From contig JAGTJW010000001.1 in assembly GCA_023657425.1 (NCBI GenBank), forward strand, positions 2,046,001 through 2,110,000: a stretch of DNA of 64,000 nucleotides, in the 5' to 3' direction. Made by a program: the position numbers and the translations under genes. The notes below the pieces were generated by a model, which was given only the letters and a program-made list of their open reading frames with translations, made no database searches and was not told the DNA's origin. The DNA comes from Ideonella sp. WA131b (lineage in GTDB: Bacteria > Pseudomonadota > Gammaproteobacteria > Burkholderiales > Burkholderiaceae_C). Shown one piece after another: positions 41,531-50,833 of this stretch; position 1 is the stretch's first letter, and every line of letters starts with the position of its first letter.

Positions 41531-43274
41531 ATGCAGGACTTCGCGGCGCTGTACGCCGAGCTCGACGCCAGCACCGGCACCGGCCGACAAGGTCGAGGCG
41601 CTGGTGCGCTCACTTCGCGCGCGCCGCGCCCGAGCCCGACGCGCCGCCTGGGCGGTGTACTTCCTGGCCGGCGGCAAGCCGCGCCAGGGCGTGCCCACGG
41701 CGGTGCTGCGCGAGGCCGCGTGCCGAGCAGGCCGGCATCGACCCCTGGCTGTTCGAGGCGTGCTACCAGGCCGTCGGCGACCTTGCCGAGACCATCGCCA
41801 ACCTGCTGCCCGCCGGGCGTGCCCGGTCCGCCCGGCGCGGCCTGGCCGGCGTGGATGCACGACCAGCGTGCTGCCGCTGCGCGGCCTGCCGCCGACCGAG
41901 CAGCAGGCGCGGCTGGCCGCGGCCTGGGCGCGGGCTCGACGCGGCGCGGGCGCTTCCTGTTCGTCAAGCTCATCGGCGGGGGCTTTCGCGTCGGCGTGAG
42001 CCGGCTGCTCGTGCAGCGCGCGCTGGCGCCGACACACCGGCCTCGACGCGCAGCTGCTCGCGCAGCGCCTCGTCGGCTGGACCGACGCGCGCGCGCTGCC
42101 CGAGGCGGCGCGCTGGCTCGCGCTGGTGGCGCCGCCGGGGCAGGGCAGCGGCGCCGGCCGGGCAGCCGTACCCGTTCTTCCTGGCCCACCCGCTGCAGGC
42201 CGGGCCGGCCGCCCTGGGCGACCCGGCCGACTGGCTGGTGGAGTGGAAGTACGACGGCATCCGCGCCCAGGTGGTGCGGCGCGGCGGGCGGCTGCTGGAT
42301 CTGGTCGCGCGGCGAGGAGCTCGTCACCGAGCGCTTCCCGGAGGTCAGTGGCCGCCGCTGCCGCCTGGCCCGAGGGCACCGTGCTCGACGGCGAGCTGCT
42401 GGTCTGGCCCGATGCCGGCGCCGACCGCCCGGCGCCGTTCCAGGCGCTGCAGTCAGCGCCTGAACCGCAAGACCCTGCCGAAGAAGCTGCTGTCTGAGGC
42501 GCCGGTCGCGTTCGTGGCCTACGACCTGCTGGAAAGCGACGCCATCGACCGTCGCGCCGAGCCGCTGAGCAGCGCGCCGGGATCGCGGCTGGACGCGCTC
42601 CAGGCGGCGGCGCCCGGCGCTGCGCGTGTCGCCGCTCGTCGAGTGCCCGCCCGCGCCTGGGCCGGCGTTGGCAGTGCCGCGCGCGCCCGCGCGCGTGAGC
42701 GCGGCGTCGAGGGCCTGATGCTCAAGGACCGCGCGGCCTCGCGCTACGGCAGCGGGCGCACCAGGCCGATGCCGGCATGTGGTGGAAGTGGAAGACCGAG
42801 CCGATGTCGCGTGGACGCGGTGCTGGTGTATGCACAGGCCGGCCATGGCCGCCGCGCCAGCGTCTACACCGACTACACCTTCGCGGTCTGGAGCCGCCCG
42901 CCGGCCGATGCCGCCGAGGCCGCCGCCGCGCTGGAGGCCGTGTCGCGGCGCGAGGCGCCACCCCAGGCTCGAGGCGGCACCGACAGCGGCGCGCTGCAGC
43001 TGCTGACCTTTGCCAAGGCCTACTCGGGCCTGAGCGACGCCGAGTTCAAGGCCGTCGACCGCGTGATCCGCGCCACCACCGTGAACCAGTTCGGCCCCGT
43101 GCGCAGCGTGCGGCCGACGCTGGTGTTCGAGATCGGCTTCGAGGGCATCGGTGCGAGCCCGCGCCACAAGAGCGGCGTGGCCGTGCGTTTCCCGCGCATG
43201 CTTGCGTCTGCGCCCCGACAAGCCGCTGCACGAGGCCGACACGCTCGGCGGCGCTGCAGGCCCTGATCGGCTAG
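41531..43274 (+). pseudogene. ATP-dependent DNA ligase, broken by many frameshifts
   Basis: Starting MQDFAALYAELDAS at 41531 and ending LQALIG at 43274, a full ligase (~550 codons) can be followed by hopping between the three forward frames. Recognisable pieces in order: VYFLAGGKPRQGVPTAVLRE, PWLFEACYQAVGDLAETIAN, VLPLRGLPPTEQ, GRFLFVKLIGGGFRVGVS, the catalytic-lysine motif EWKYDGIRAQVV (42241), EGTVLDGELLVWP, RGVEGLMLK, MWWKWKTEPM, FAKAYSGLSD, VFEIGFEGIGASPRHKSG and RLRPDKPLHEADTLG. I count about 17 frame changes, about 15 of them +1. Example extra bases are near 41724 (C), 42301 (C), 42347 (A), 42453 (T) and 43206 (T). Either a pseudogene or, more likely, local sequencing error in an intact gene. 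Confidence 0.85.
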
Positions 43275-43422
43275 CGGCGCGTTATCGGCAGCTCCGGCCG
43301 CCGCTTGAGCAGGTCTTCAACGGCGCCTTGATGGGCCTCAAGTCGGTGCGGGCATGGGCCGATACCCCGGGAGCCCGGGCCCAGACCCGGCTCCATCCAC
43401 CCGATCGGCCCGGAGACCCGCC

Positions 43423-43911
43423 ATGCACACCTTCGCCCGCCTCGCCCTCGCCGCCACCGTCGTGATGGCCGGTGCCGCCCACGCCAACGACCCCAAGGCC
43501 ACGATCGCCGACCTCGACGCCCGACTGGCCAAGATCGGCGCGCCCAAGATCGACGGCACCGAGGTTGTGGCCGGCAAGACCGTGCCCGCCATCTTCTTCG
43601 GCGAGCGCAAGATCAACAACAACTACGACGTCGTCGACGCCGTGCGCAAGGCCCACAACGCCACCGCCACCGTGTTCGTGAAGGACGGCGACGAGTTCGT
43701 GCGCGTCTCGACCAACGTGCTCACGCCCGAGGGCAAGCGCGGTGTCGGCACGCAGCTGGCCCGCAATGCCGCCTATGCCGCCGTGGCCGCCGGCAAGCAG
43801 TACTGCGGCCCGATCGACGTGCTCGGCACGGCCTTCGACGCTTGCTACAACCCCATCAAGGACGCCAGCGGCAAGATCATCGGCGTCAGCTACATCGGCC
43901 ACAAGAAGTGA
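43423..43911 (+). CDS. secreted single-Cache-domain protein
   Basis: 162 residues. A signal peptide (cut after GAAHA, about residue 21) is followed by one Cache-type sensor domain: [74 protein letters not shown]. There is no transmembrane helix or signalling domain, so it would be a free periplasmic ligand-binding module. Two cysteines (in YCGP and DACYN) could form a disulfide. It lies 55 bp upstream of a chemoreceptor whose own sensor domain is of a different type. Confidence 0.82.
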   Translation: MHTFARLALAATVVMAGAAHANDPKATIADLDARLAKIGAPKIDGTEVVAGKTVPAIFFGERKINNNYDVVDAVRKAHNATATVFVKDGDEFVRVSTNVLTPEGKRGVGTQLARNAAYAAVAAGKQYCGPIDVLGTAFDACYNPIKDASGKIIGVSYIGHKK

Positions 43912-43966
43912 GTTCGGGCCGGCTCGCCGGCATCTGTCTTCCACTGCTCTTGACCCGAGGCCCGAG

Positions 43967-45571
43967 ATGAACAACAAGATCCGCTCCCGCAACCCCGTTT
44001 CCGCCGTCGCGGCACTACTCAATCGCCTGCCCGTCGGGCGGCAGCTGGCCCTGGCCTTTGGCCTGTTGCTGCTGCTGTCGCTGGTGATCGGTGGCTTTGC
44101 GCTGCACAGCATGCAGCAGGAGAGTGCGCGCACGCACGCGCTCGGCGAGAAGTGGCTGGCCAGCGCCGGCCACGTGGCGACGCTGCGTGAGTCGCTGCTG
44201 GCCATGCGCGAGCAGGAGGTGAAGCACAGCCGGGCCACCGACAAGAGCTACCACGGCGAGTACGAGGAGAAGATCACGGCCTCGGCCAAGTCGGTCGACG
44301 ACGCCATCGCTGCGCTGAAGCCGCTGATGGAGGGCGAGCAGGAACTCGGGCTGATGAGCAAGCTCAAGGCCGGGTGGGCCGCCTACCGCAAGGCCGCCGA
44401 CCAGGTGATCAAGATGGGCCGCGGCGGGCAGCAGACGGATGCCGCCGACATCTCCGACGGCGCCGCATCGATGGCCGTCGAGGAAGCGCTGCACCCGTTG
44501 GGCGTTTTCGGCACGTACGTGTTCGACCGCGCCCGCGAGTCCGTCGAGGTGTCCGACGCGGCGTTCAAGCGGGGTGCCTCGGTGATGGCGGGCCTGGTGG
44601 CTGCATCGCTGCTGATCGGCGCGGCGCTCGCGACCTTCATCACGCGGGCGCTGATGCGCCAGCTGGGTGGCGAGCCGCGTGTGGCCGCCGAGGTGGCGCG
44701 GGCAGTGGCGGCCGGCGATCTGTCCGGCCGCATCGTCGTGCGCCCCGGCGACGGCACCAGCCTGATGGCCAGCCTCGACGCGATGCAGCGTTCGCTGTCG
44801 GACGCCGTGCGCAAGGTGCGCGACGGCTCGGAGCAGGTGGCCACGGCCAGCATCGAGATCGCCCAGGGCAACAGCGACCTGAGCTCGCGCACCGAGCAGC
44901 AGGCCAGCAGCCTGCAGCAGACGGCAGCGACGATGGAGGAGCTCGGCACCACCGTGCGCCACAACGCCGACAGCGCGCGCCAGGCCGACCAGCTGGCCAA
45001 GGGTGCGGCGCAGGTGGCGTCGCAGGGCGGCAGCGTGGTTGGCGAGGTGGTGGCCACGATGCAGGGCATCCAGGCCTCCAGCCGCAAGATCAGCGAGATC
45101 ATCGCCGTCATCGACGGCATCGCGTTCCAGACCAACATCCTGGCGCTGAACGCCGCGGTGGAAGCCGCGCGAGCCGGCGAGCAGGGCCGTGGGTTCGCGG
45201 TGGTGGCCAGCGAAGTGCGCAGCCTGGCGCAGCGCAGCGCCGAGGCCGCACGCCAGATCAAGGGCCTCATCGGCGACAGCGTCTCTCGCGTCGAGCAGGG
45301 CACGGCGCTGGTGGACCGGGCCGGCCAGACGATGCAGGAGATCGTGGCCGCCATCGGCCGCGTGAGCGACATCGTCTCCGAGATCAGCTCGGCCAGCGCC
45401 GAGCAGAGCTCGGGCGTCAGCCAGGTCAGTCAGGCCGTGACGCAGATGGACCAGACGACGCAGCAGAACGCCGCGCTCGTGGAAGAGAGCGCCGCCGCGG
45501 CAGAGAGCCTGCGCCAGCAGGCGCAGCAACTGGTGCAGGCGGTGGCGGTGTTCCGCGTCGCGGCAGCCTGA
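43967..45571 (+). CDS. methyl-accepting chemotaxis protein
   Basis: 534 residues. Transmembrane helix 1 (about 27-46), periplasmic four-helix-bundle sensor (about 48-203), helix 2 (about 207-228), HAMP (about 228-280) and a cytoplasmic signalling domain with hairpin tip [20 protein letters not shown] and [19 protein letters not shown]. No C-terminal CheR-tether pentapeptide is present (ends VFRVAAA). The ligand is unknown; the neighbouring Cache protein is a candidate partner. The ATG at 43967 gives a normal short cytoplasmic N terminus; longer in-frame starts overlap the Cache gene. Confidence 0.93.
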   Translation: MNNKIRSRNPVSAVAALLNRLPVGRQLALAFGLLLLLSLVIGGFALHSMQQESARTHALGEKWLASAGHVATLRESLLAMREQEVKHSRATDKSYHGEYEEKITASAKSVDDAIAALKPLMEGEQELGLMSKLKAGWAAYRKAADQVIKMGRGGQQTDAADISDGAASMAVEEALHPLGVFGTYVFDRARESVEVSDAAFKRGASVMAGLVAASLLIGAALATFITRALMRQLGGEPRVAAEVARAVAAGDLSGRIVVRPGDGTSLMASLDAMQRSLSDAVRKVRDGSEQVATASIEIAQGNSDLSSRTEQQASSLQQTAATMEELGTTVRHNADSARQADQLAKGAAQVASQGGSVVGEVVATMQGIQASSRKISEIIAVIDGIAFQTNILALNAAVEAARAGEQGRGFAVVASEVRSLAQRSAEAARQIKGLIGDSVSRVEQGTALVDRAGQTMQEIVAAIGRVSDIVSEISSASAEQSSGVSQVSQAVTQMDQTTQQNAALVEESAAAAESLRQQAQQLVQAVAVFRVAAA

Positions 45572-45585
45572 GTCCCGGCGCCGGC

Positions 45586-46353
45586 TCAGGCCGGCACGCG
45601 GTAGTCCTGCTGAGTCATCAGGTCGACGCCGAATTCCAGCGTCTCGACCCAGGCGATGAAGTCCGGCACGGCCTGCCCCGCCAGGGGTGCGCCGTGCTGC
45701 GGCACGATCATGCGGATCGGCAGTGTGCGCACCATCTGCGCCCAGAGCTTGAGGATGCGGCCGCTGGCCATGTAGCGGCGGTGGAAACCGCGCATCGCAG
45801 GCAGGTGCGGTGCCAGATCCGTGACCACCCCGCGAGGGTCGACGCCGATCGAGACGCCCAGGTCGCCCGAGAACAGGATGCCCGAGGTGGCGTCCCAGAA
45901 CTGGAAGTTGCCCTCGGCGTGCAGAAAGTGCGCCGGCAGCGCCACCAGCTCGCTGCGGCCCACGGCGATGCGCAGGCCGGCGTCCGGGATGCCCTTGATG
46001 CGGCCCTCGGTCTTGCCGGGCTTGCAGAAGTGCGGGATGAAGCGCTCCCACACGGTGGAGATGTAGACCGGCGCGGTGGTGCTCGTCATCCAGCGGTCGA
46101 GGCTGGCGATGATGTCGGGGTCGGCATGCGAGGCGATCAGTGCGCACAGGCGCTGTGGCGCCAGGTGGCGGCCGATCAGCAGCTGCAGCTCGTTGTAGGC
46201 GAGGTTGCCGCCGGGGTCGATGACGGCGCCGGTCTCGCCGTCGACGACGAGGAACTGGTTGGCCTGCACGGCCTGGCCGGCGCCGGCGTGGTCGCTCAGG
46301 TCGCTCACCATCAGGCAGCGGTGGTGGCCATCGTCGAAGAGCGTCGTGAACAT
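45586..46353 (-). CDS. metallo-beta-lactamase-fold protein of the ODP (oxygen-binding diiron) type
   Basis: 255 residues from the ATG at 46353 (MFTTLFDDGHH). In-frame alternatives exist at 46398 (ATG), 46434 (ATG) and 46437 (TTG), but none has a good ribosome site and the shortest best fits relatives. The metal motif is SHADPDIIASL, with HAEGNFQFWD, FSGDLGVSI and PQHGAPL following. This HxDxD-like pattern and the NQFLVVDGETGAVIDPGG start resemble diiron proteins related to flavodiiron proteins that bind O2, rather than beta-lactamases. Function unproven; a sensing role beside the chemoreceptor is speculation. It converges with the MCP gene. Confidence 0.75.
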   Translation of the reverse strand: MFTTLFDDGHHRCLMVSDLSDHAGAGQAVQANQFLVVDGETGAVIDPGGNLAYNELQLLIGRHLAPQRLCALIASHADPDIIASLDRWMTSTTAPVYISTVWERFIPHFCKPGKTEGRIKGIPDAGLRIAVGRSELVALPAHFLHAEGNFQFWDATSGILFSGDLGVSIGVDPRGVVTDLAPHLPAMRGFHRRYMASGRILKLWAQMVRTLPIRMIVPQHGAPLAGQAVPDFIAWVETLEFGVDLMTQQDYRVPA

Positions 46354-46513
46354 GGGGCGCGGGCCGTGCAGGCACGGCGGTTCGGTCAAGGCCCGCATGC
46401 TCGCGGTTCCCGGCTGGCGGGGCTTGACGGCCATCAAGCCAGCCGCGGGTGGTGACGCTGAACAGCGGGGTGCCCACCCCGCTTCTCCGCGGCTTCTTGC
46501 GCGGGGCGCTGCC

Positions 46514-46519
46514 TACGAT
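46514..46519 (+). promoter_or_regulatory. probable -10 box for the glycosyltransferase gene
   Basis: TACGAT, 34 nt before the ATG and upstream of a strong GGAGGAAG ribosome site (46541-46549). It is embedded in GCCTACGATC, similar to the box before ubiJ. No clear -35. Confidence 0.35.
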
Positions 46520-46553
46520 CGGTTCGTATCTGCATCCCCGTGGAGGAAGCCGG

Positions 46554-48416
46554 ATGGACTCCGCCATCGCTGAACCGACTGTTGCCGCCGACGCCCGCCT
46601 GAGCACCGCCATCCGTGACGGCAGCGCCACGCTGCAGCAGCTGATGGACGAGGCCACGCGCCTGCAGTCCGCCGGCGACGCGGCCACCGCCGCGCGCGCC
46701 TACGAGACCTGGCTGGCCACCACGCGCCAGCCGCTGCAGCACCTGGCCTGCTTCAACTGGGGCACGCTGCTGTCGGGCCAGGGCGACGAGGCCGGCGCCG
46801 AGCGCGCCTACCGCCGTGCGCTCGACATCGAGCCCGGCTTCGCGCCAGCGCTGCTGAACCTGGGCCACCTGATGGAGCGCCGCAGCGACGCCGACGCCGC
46901 CGTCGCCACCTGGCGCCAGGTGATCGACGCGGCTGTCGCGCCCGCCCTGGAGCACCGCCTGCACGCGCTGAACAACAGCGCGCGGCTGCTGGAGACGCAG
47001 CGCCGCTACCCCGAGGCCGAGGCGCTGATGGCCGCCAGCCTGGCGCTGAAGGCAGCGCAGCCCGACGTCATCCAGCACTACGTGCACATCCGCCAGAAGC
47101 AGTGCGCCTGGCCGCACGACAAGCCGGCGGGTGAGGTGACGCCGAATCAGTTCCTCACCGGCACCTCGCTCCTGGCGATGATGGGCCTCACCGACGACCC
47201 GGCGCTGCAACTGCTCGCGGCGCAGCGCTTCGTGCACGAGAAGGTTCCCAAGCCGGCGGGTGTGCCGCTCTTCCTGCGCACACCGGCGCCCACCGGCCGC
47301 ATCCGCGTGGGTTACCTGAGCGGCGATCTGCACATGCATGCGGTGGGGCTGCTGGCGGCCGAGCTTTTCGAACTGCACGACCGCAGCCGCTTCGAGGTCA
47401 GCGCCTTCTGCTGGACGCCGGAGTCCGCCACGCCGCTGCGCCAGCGCATCCTCAAGGCCTTCGACAAGGTGCTGCGCATCGGCGGTGTCGACGACACCAC
47501 CGCGGCCAAGCAGATCGCGCTGTCGAGCGTGGACGTGCTGGTCGACCTGCAGGGTCTGACGGCCGGCGCGCGCCCGGGCATCCTGGTGCAGCGGCCGGCG
47601 CCGGTGCAGGTGAGCTACCTCGGGTTGCCGGGTACCTCGGCCATCCCGGGGCTGGACTGGATGATCGCCGACGACTACACGATGCCGCCGGAGCTGGAGC
47701 GCTTCTGCACCGAGCGGCCGCTGCGACTGAGCGGCTGCTACCAGGTGAGCGACCGCCAGCGCGAGGTGGCGCCCCTGGCCGACCGAGCCGAGGGCCGCGC
47801 CCGCTACGGCCTGCCGAGCGACGCCTTCGTCTACTGCAGCTTCAACAACAACCACAAGTTCACCGCCGAGGTCTTCAGCAGCTGGATGCGCATCCTGGCC
47901 GCCGTGCCCGGCAGCGTGCTGTGGCTGCTGGCCGACAACGACACGGCGCGCGCCAACATGCTGGCCTGCGCCGCGGCGCATGGCGTCACGCCCGAGCGGC
48001 TGGTGTTCGCGCCGCGCGTGGCGCCGCCGGAGTACCTGGCGCGCTTCACGCTGGCCGACCTGATGCTCGACACCTTCCCGTACAACGCCGGCACCACGGC
48101 GTCCGATGCGCTGTGGATGGGCCTGCCCATCGTCACGCGCAGCGGCCGCACCATCATCAGCCGCATGGCCGGCAGCCTGCTCACCGCGGTGGGCCTGCCG
48201 GACCTCATCACCGACAACCAGGCCGACTACGAGCGGCTCGCCATCACGCTGGGCCGCACGCCGGCGCGCGTGGCCAGCCACCGCCGCTACCTGGCCGAGC
48301 ATGGCCGGCAGTCGCCCCTCTTCGACGTGCCGCGCATCGTGCGCGACATCGAGGCTGCCTTCGAACGCCTGGCGCTGCGCTCGCGCGAGAAGCGTGCCGC
48401 CGGCCCGCTGAGCTGA
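46554..48416 (+). CDS. OGT/SPINDLY-like protein glycosyltransferase with TPR repeats
   Basis: 620 residues. N-terminal TPR-like helical repeats (about 20-170) lead into a Glyco_transf_41 catalytic region: GYLSGDLHMHAVGLLAAELF, VLVDLQGLTAGARPGI, QVSYLGLPGTSA, YCSFNNNHKFTAEVFSSWMR (lysine of the UDP site), DLMLDTFPYNAGTTASDALWMG and GLPIVTRSGRTIISRMAGSL. The family transfers GlcNAc or other sugars to Ser/Thr (or Asn) of proteins. It is followed 10 nt later by a type I secretion ATPase and then its adaptor, so a plausible acceptor is the exported substrate. That link is inference; the substrate gene is not in the window. Confidence 0.87.
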   Translation: MDSAIAEPTVAADARLSTAIRDGSATLQQLMDEATRLQSAGDAATAARAYETWLATTRQPLQHLACFNWGTLLSGQGDEAGAERAYRRALDIEPGFAPALLNLGHLMERRSDADAAVATWRQVIDAAVAPALEHRLHALNNSARLLETQRRYPEAEALMAASLALKAAQPDVIQHYVHIRQKQCAWPHDKPAGEVTPNQFLTGTSLLAMMGLTDDPALQLLAAQRFVHEKVPKPAGVPLFLRTPAPTGRIRVGYLSGDLHMHAVGLLAAELFELHDRSRFEVSAFCWTPESATPLRQRILKAFDKVLRIGGVDDTTAAKQIALSSVDVLVDLQGLTAGARPGILVQRPAPVQVSYLGLPGTSAIPGLDWMIADDYTMPPELERFCTERPLRLSGCYQVSDRQREVAPLADRAEGRARYGLPSDAFVYCSFNNNHKFTAEVFSSWMRILAAVPGSVLWLLADNDTARANMLACAAAHGVTPERLVFAPRVAPPEYLARFTLADLMLDTFPYNAGTTASDALWMGLPIVTRSGRTIISRMAGSLLTAVGLPDLITDNQADYERLAITLGRTPARVASHRRYLAEHGRQSPLFDVPRIVRDIEAAFERLALRSREKRAAGPLS

Positions 48417-48426
48417 CCCACCCGCC

Positions 48427-50679
48427 GTGGACGCTGCCTGGGACCTGGACAACGACGCGCTGGCGCACGCCATCGCGTGGTTGACGCGTCACCACGGCCG
48501 CGAGCGCAGCCCCGAGTCGCTGCTGGCCACGCTGCCCGTGCAGGGCCGGTTGGCGCCGGACCAGGCCCTGCGCGCGCTCGCCGAGGCCGGCTTCAGCGCG
48601 GGCCTGGTGCAGCGCGCGATTCCGGAGCTCAACGAGCTGCTGCTGCCGGCGGTGCTGCTGCTGAAGGAGGGCGACGCCTGCATCGTCGTGGCGCGGCATC
48701 CCCAGACCCCGGGTGAAGGCAGCCGCTACGACATCGTCATGCCCGGCCGCGAGCACCACGCCTGCCAGGCCACCGAGGCCGAGCTGGCGGCCGAATACAC
48801 CGGCGTGGCGCTGGTGGCCACGCCACGCCCGCAGGTCCACGCCGGCACCACGGAAGGCGACGCCAGGCTGCTGGCCGACCCCGCGCAGCACTGGCTCTGG
48901 GGCACCATCCGCCGCTTCGTGCCCTACTACCGCAGCGCGCTGCTGGCGGCGCTGCTGTCCAACGTGCTGATGCTGGTGACGGGCCTCGTCACCTCGGTCA
49001 TCTTCGACAAGGTGATTCCGCACCAGGCCTTCGTCACGCTGTGGGCGCTGGCCATCGGCGGTGCTTTGGCGCTGGTGTTCGACCTCACTGCGCGGCAGCT
49101 GCGCACGCACCTCATCGACCTGGCCGGCCGCAAGGCCGACCTGCTGGTGGGCAGCATCCTCTTCCGCCAGACGCTGGCGCTGCGCATGGAGCAGCGGCCG
49201 CAGTCGGCGGGCGCCTACGCGCACCACCTGGCGCAGGTGGAGCAGGTGCGCGAGTTCTTCGCCTCGGCCACGCTGACGGCGATCTCCGACCTGCCCTTCA
49301 TCGTTGTCTTCGTGGCCATGGTCTTCGTGGTGGGCGGGCCCCTGGGTTGGGTGCTGGTGACCGCGATCCCGCTGCTGCTGCTGGGTGCGGCGCTGCTGCA
49401 GGGCGGCCTGCGCCGCGCGACGATGGCGCAGATGCACCAGACCGCCGACCTGCACGGCGTGCTGGTGGAGGCCGTGGACGGCATCGAGGACCTCAAGGCT
49501 GCGGGCGCGCAGGGCCGCTTCCTGCGCCAGTACGAAGACGCCACCGCGATGCAGGCCAGCAGCCAGCTGCAGATGCGCCGGCTTCAGGCCCTGACCATGA
49601 ACGTGGCCGCCGTCGTGCAGCAGGCCGTGACCTTGGTGCTGCTGGTGTGGGGCGTGTACCTCATCCATGCCCAGGTCATCACCGGCGGGGCGCTGATCGG
49701 GGCTGTGATGTTTGCCGGCCGCGCGCTGGCCCCGCTGTCCAGCGTGGTGCAGCTGGCCACGCGCTACCAGGGCGCGCGTGCCGCCATGCGGGCGCTCGAC
49801 CACGTGATGCAGCAACCCACCGAGCGCGAGACCGGAAAGGTCTACGTGCCCCGGCGCGAGCTCACCGGCCAGCTGGCGCTGGTGGAGGCCTCGTTCGCCT
49901 ACCCGGCACCGGCAATAGCCGGCGCAGCGGCGCCCGGCCAGGGCCCGCTGGTGCTGCAGCGCGCGACCCTGCGCTTCCAGCCCGGCGAGCGCGTGGCCAT
50001 CCTCGGGCGCATCGGCAGCGGCAAGAGCACGGTGCTGCGCCTGCTGGCCGGGCTGTACCAGCCGGTGCAGGGCCAGGTGGAGGCCGATGGCATCGACCTG
50101 CGCCAGATCGACCCCGCGGATTACCGTGCCAAGGTGGGTTTCGTGGCGCAGGACCCGCGCCTGTTCAGTGGCACGCTCCGCGACAATGTGCTGCTCGACC
50201 GGCCGGCGGCCGACGCCGCGCGGCTGGCCGAGGTGGCCACGCTCACCGGGCTGGACCGCCTCGTGGCCAGCCACCCGCAGGGCTGGGAGCTGCCGGTCGG
50301 CGAGGGCGGTTCGCTGCTCAGCGGCGGCCAGCGCCAGCTGGTGGCGCTGGCGCGCTGCCTCGTCACGCGGCCGCGCATCCTGCTGATGGACGAGCCCACG
50401 AGCTCGATGGACGCGCAGAGCGAAATGGCCTTCCTGCGCCAGCTGCGTCAGGCGGCCCAGGACTGCACGCTGGTCGTGGTGACGCACCGCCCCGCGGTCC
50501 TGGAGCTGGTGAACCGCATCGTCGTCGTCGACGCCGGCCGTGTGGTGATGGACGGGCCGAAGGAGCAGGTGCTGGCGGCCCTGTCCGGCGCAAAGCCTTC
50601 CGCGCCGCCCGCCGGCGCGCCGAGCAACGTGCACCTGCATCCGAGCTCGCAGCCGGTGCAGCGTGAGGCATCGGTATGA
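48427..50679 (+). CDS. type I secretion system permease/ATPase
   Basis: 750 residues from GTG at 48427. A C39-like N-terminal domain (about 1-130) lacks the catalytic cysteine, as in HlyB/LapB-type exporters of uncleaved substrates. A six-helix ABC transmembrane domain follows (about 155-440), then the ATPase domain with Walker A GRIGSGKST (about 527-535), signature LSGGQRQLVALARCL, Walker B ILLMDEPTSSMDA and switch His in THRPAV. With the downstream HlyD-type adaptor it forms the inner part of a one-step exporter for RTX-type proteins. The outer-membrane TolC partner is not in the window. Confidence 0.93.
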   Translation: MDAAWDLDNDALAHAIAWLTRHHGRERSPESLLATLPVQGRLAPDQALRALAEAGFSAGLVQRAIPELNELLLPAVLLLKEGDACIVVARHPQTPGEGSRYDIVMPGREHHACQATEAELAAEYTGVALVATPRPQVHAGTTEGDARLLADPAQHWLWGTIRRFVPYYRSALLAALLSNVLMLVTGLVTSVIFDKVIPHQAFVTLWALAIGGALALVFDLTARQLRTHLIDLAGRKADLLVGSILFRQTLALRMEQRPQSAGAYAHHLAQVEQVREFFASATLTAISDLPFIVVFVAMVFVVGGPLGWVLVTAIPLLLLGAALLQGGLRRATMAQMHQTADLHGVLVEAVDGIEDLKAAGAQGRFLRQYEDATAMQASSQLQMRRLQALTMNVAAVVQQAVTLVLLVWGVYLIHAQVITGGALIGAVMFAGRALAPLSSVVQLATRYQGARAAMRALDHVMQQPTERETGKVYVPRRELTGQLALVEASFAYPAPAIAGAAAPGQGPLVLQRATLRFQPGERVAILGRIGSGKSTVLRLLAGLYQPVQGQVEADGIDLRQIDPADYRAKVGFVAQDPRLFSGTLRDNVLLDRPAADAARLAEVATLTGLDRLVASHPQGWELPVGEGGSLLSGGQRQLVALARCLVTRPRILLMDEPTSSMDAQSEMAFLRQLRQAAQDCTLVVVTHRPAVLELVNRIVVVDAGRVVMDGPKEQVLAALSGAKPSAPPAGAPSNVHLHPSSQPVQREASV

Positions 50680-50711
50680 GGCGGCCTGCCAACGGATCGG
50701 TGGGCGCGGCG

Positions 50712-50811
50712 CTTCGACGAGCTCAGCGCGAACGGTGGTTGGTTCGCATCCGCCCATCCACCACCGTTCGGGCCGAGGCACTGAACCCCGTTCGGGCTGA
50801 GCCTGTCGAAG
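50712..50811. repeat. clustered copies of the TTCGACA...CGAACGG dispersed repeat
   Basis: Between the secretion ATPase and its adaptor: one copy reading CTTCGACGAGCTCAGCGCGA at 50712-50738, a partial inverted copy at 50761-50780 (CCACCGTTCGGGCCGAGGCA) and a full inverted copy at 50787-50811. The first two can pair as a hairpin around a 22-nt loop. The element may uncouple expression of the two genes. Confidence 0.75.
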
Positions 50812-50833
50812 CCCTGTCCCCCACGCCAGCGCC

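Noticed and set aside
41531..43274. Programmed ribosomal frameshifting in the ligase gene
   Set aside because: There are about 17 changes with no shared slippery sequence; no known programmed system uses so many shifts. Sequence error or decay is far simpler.
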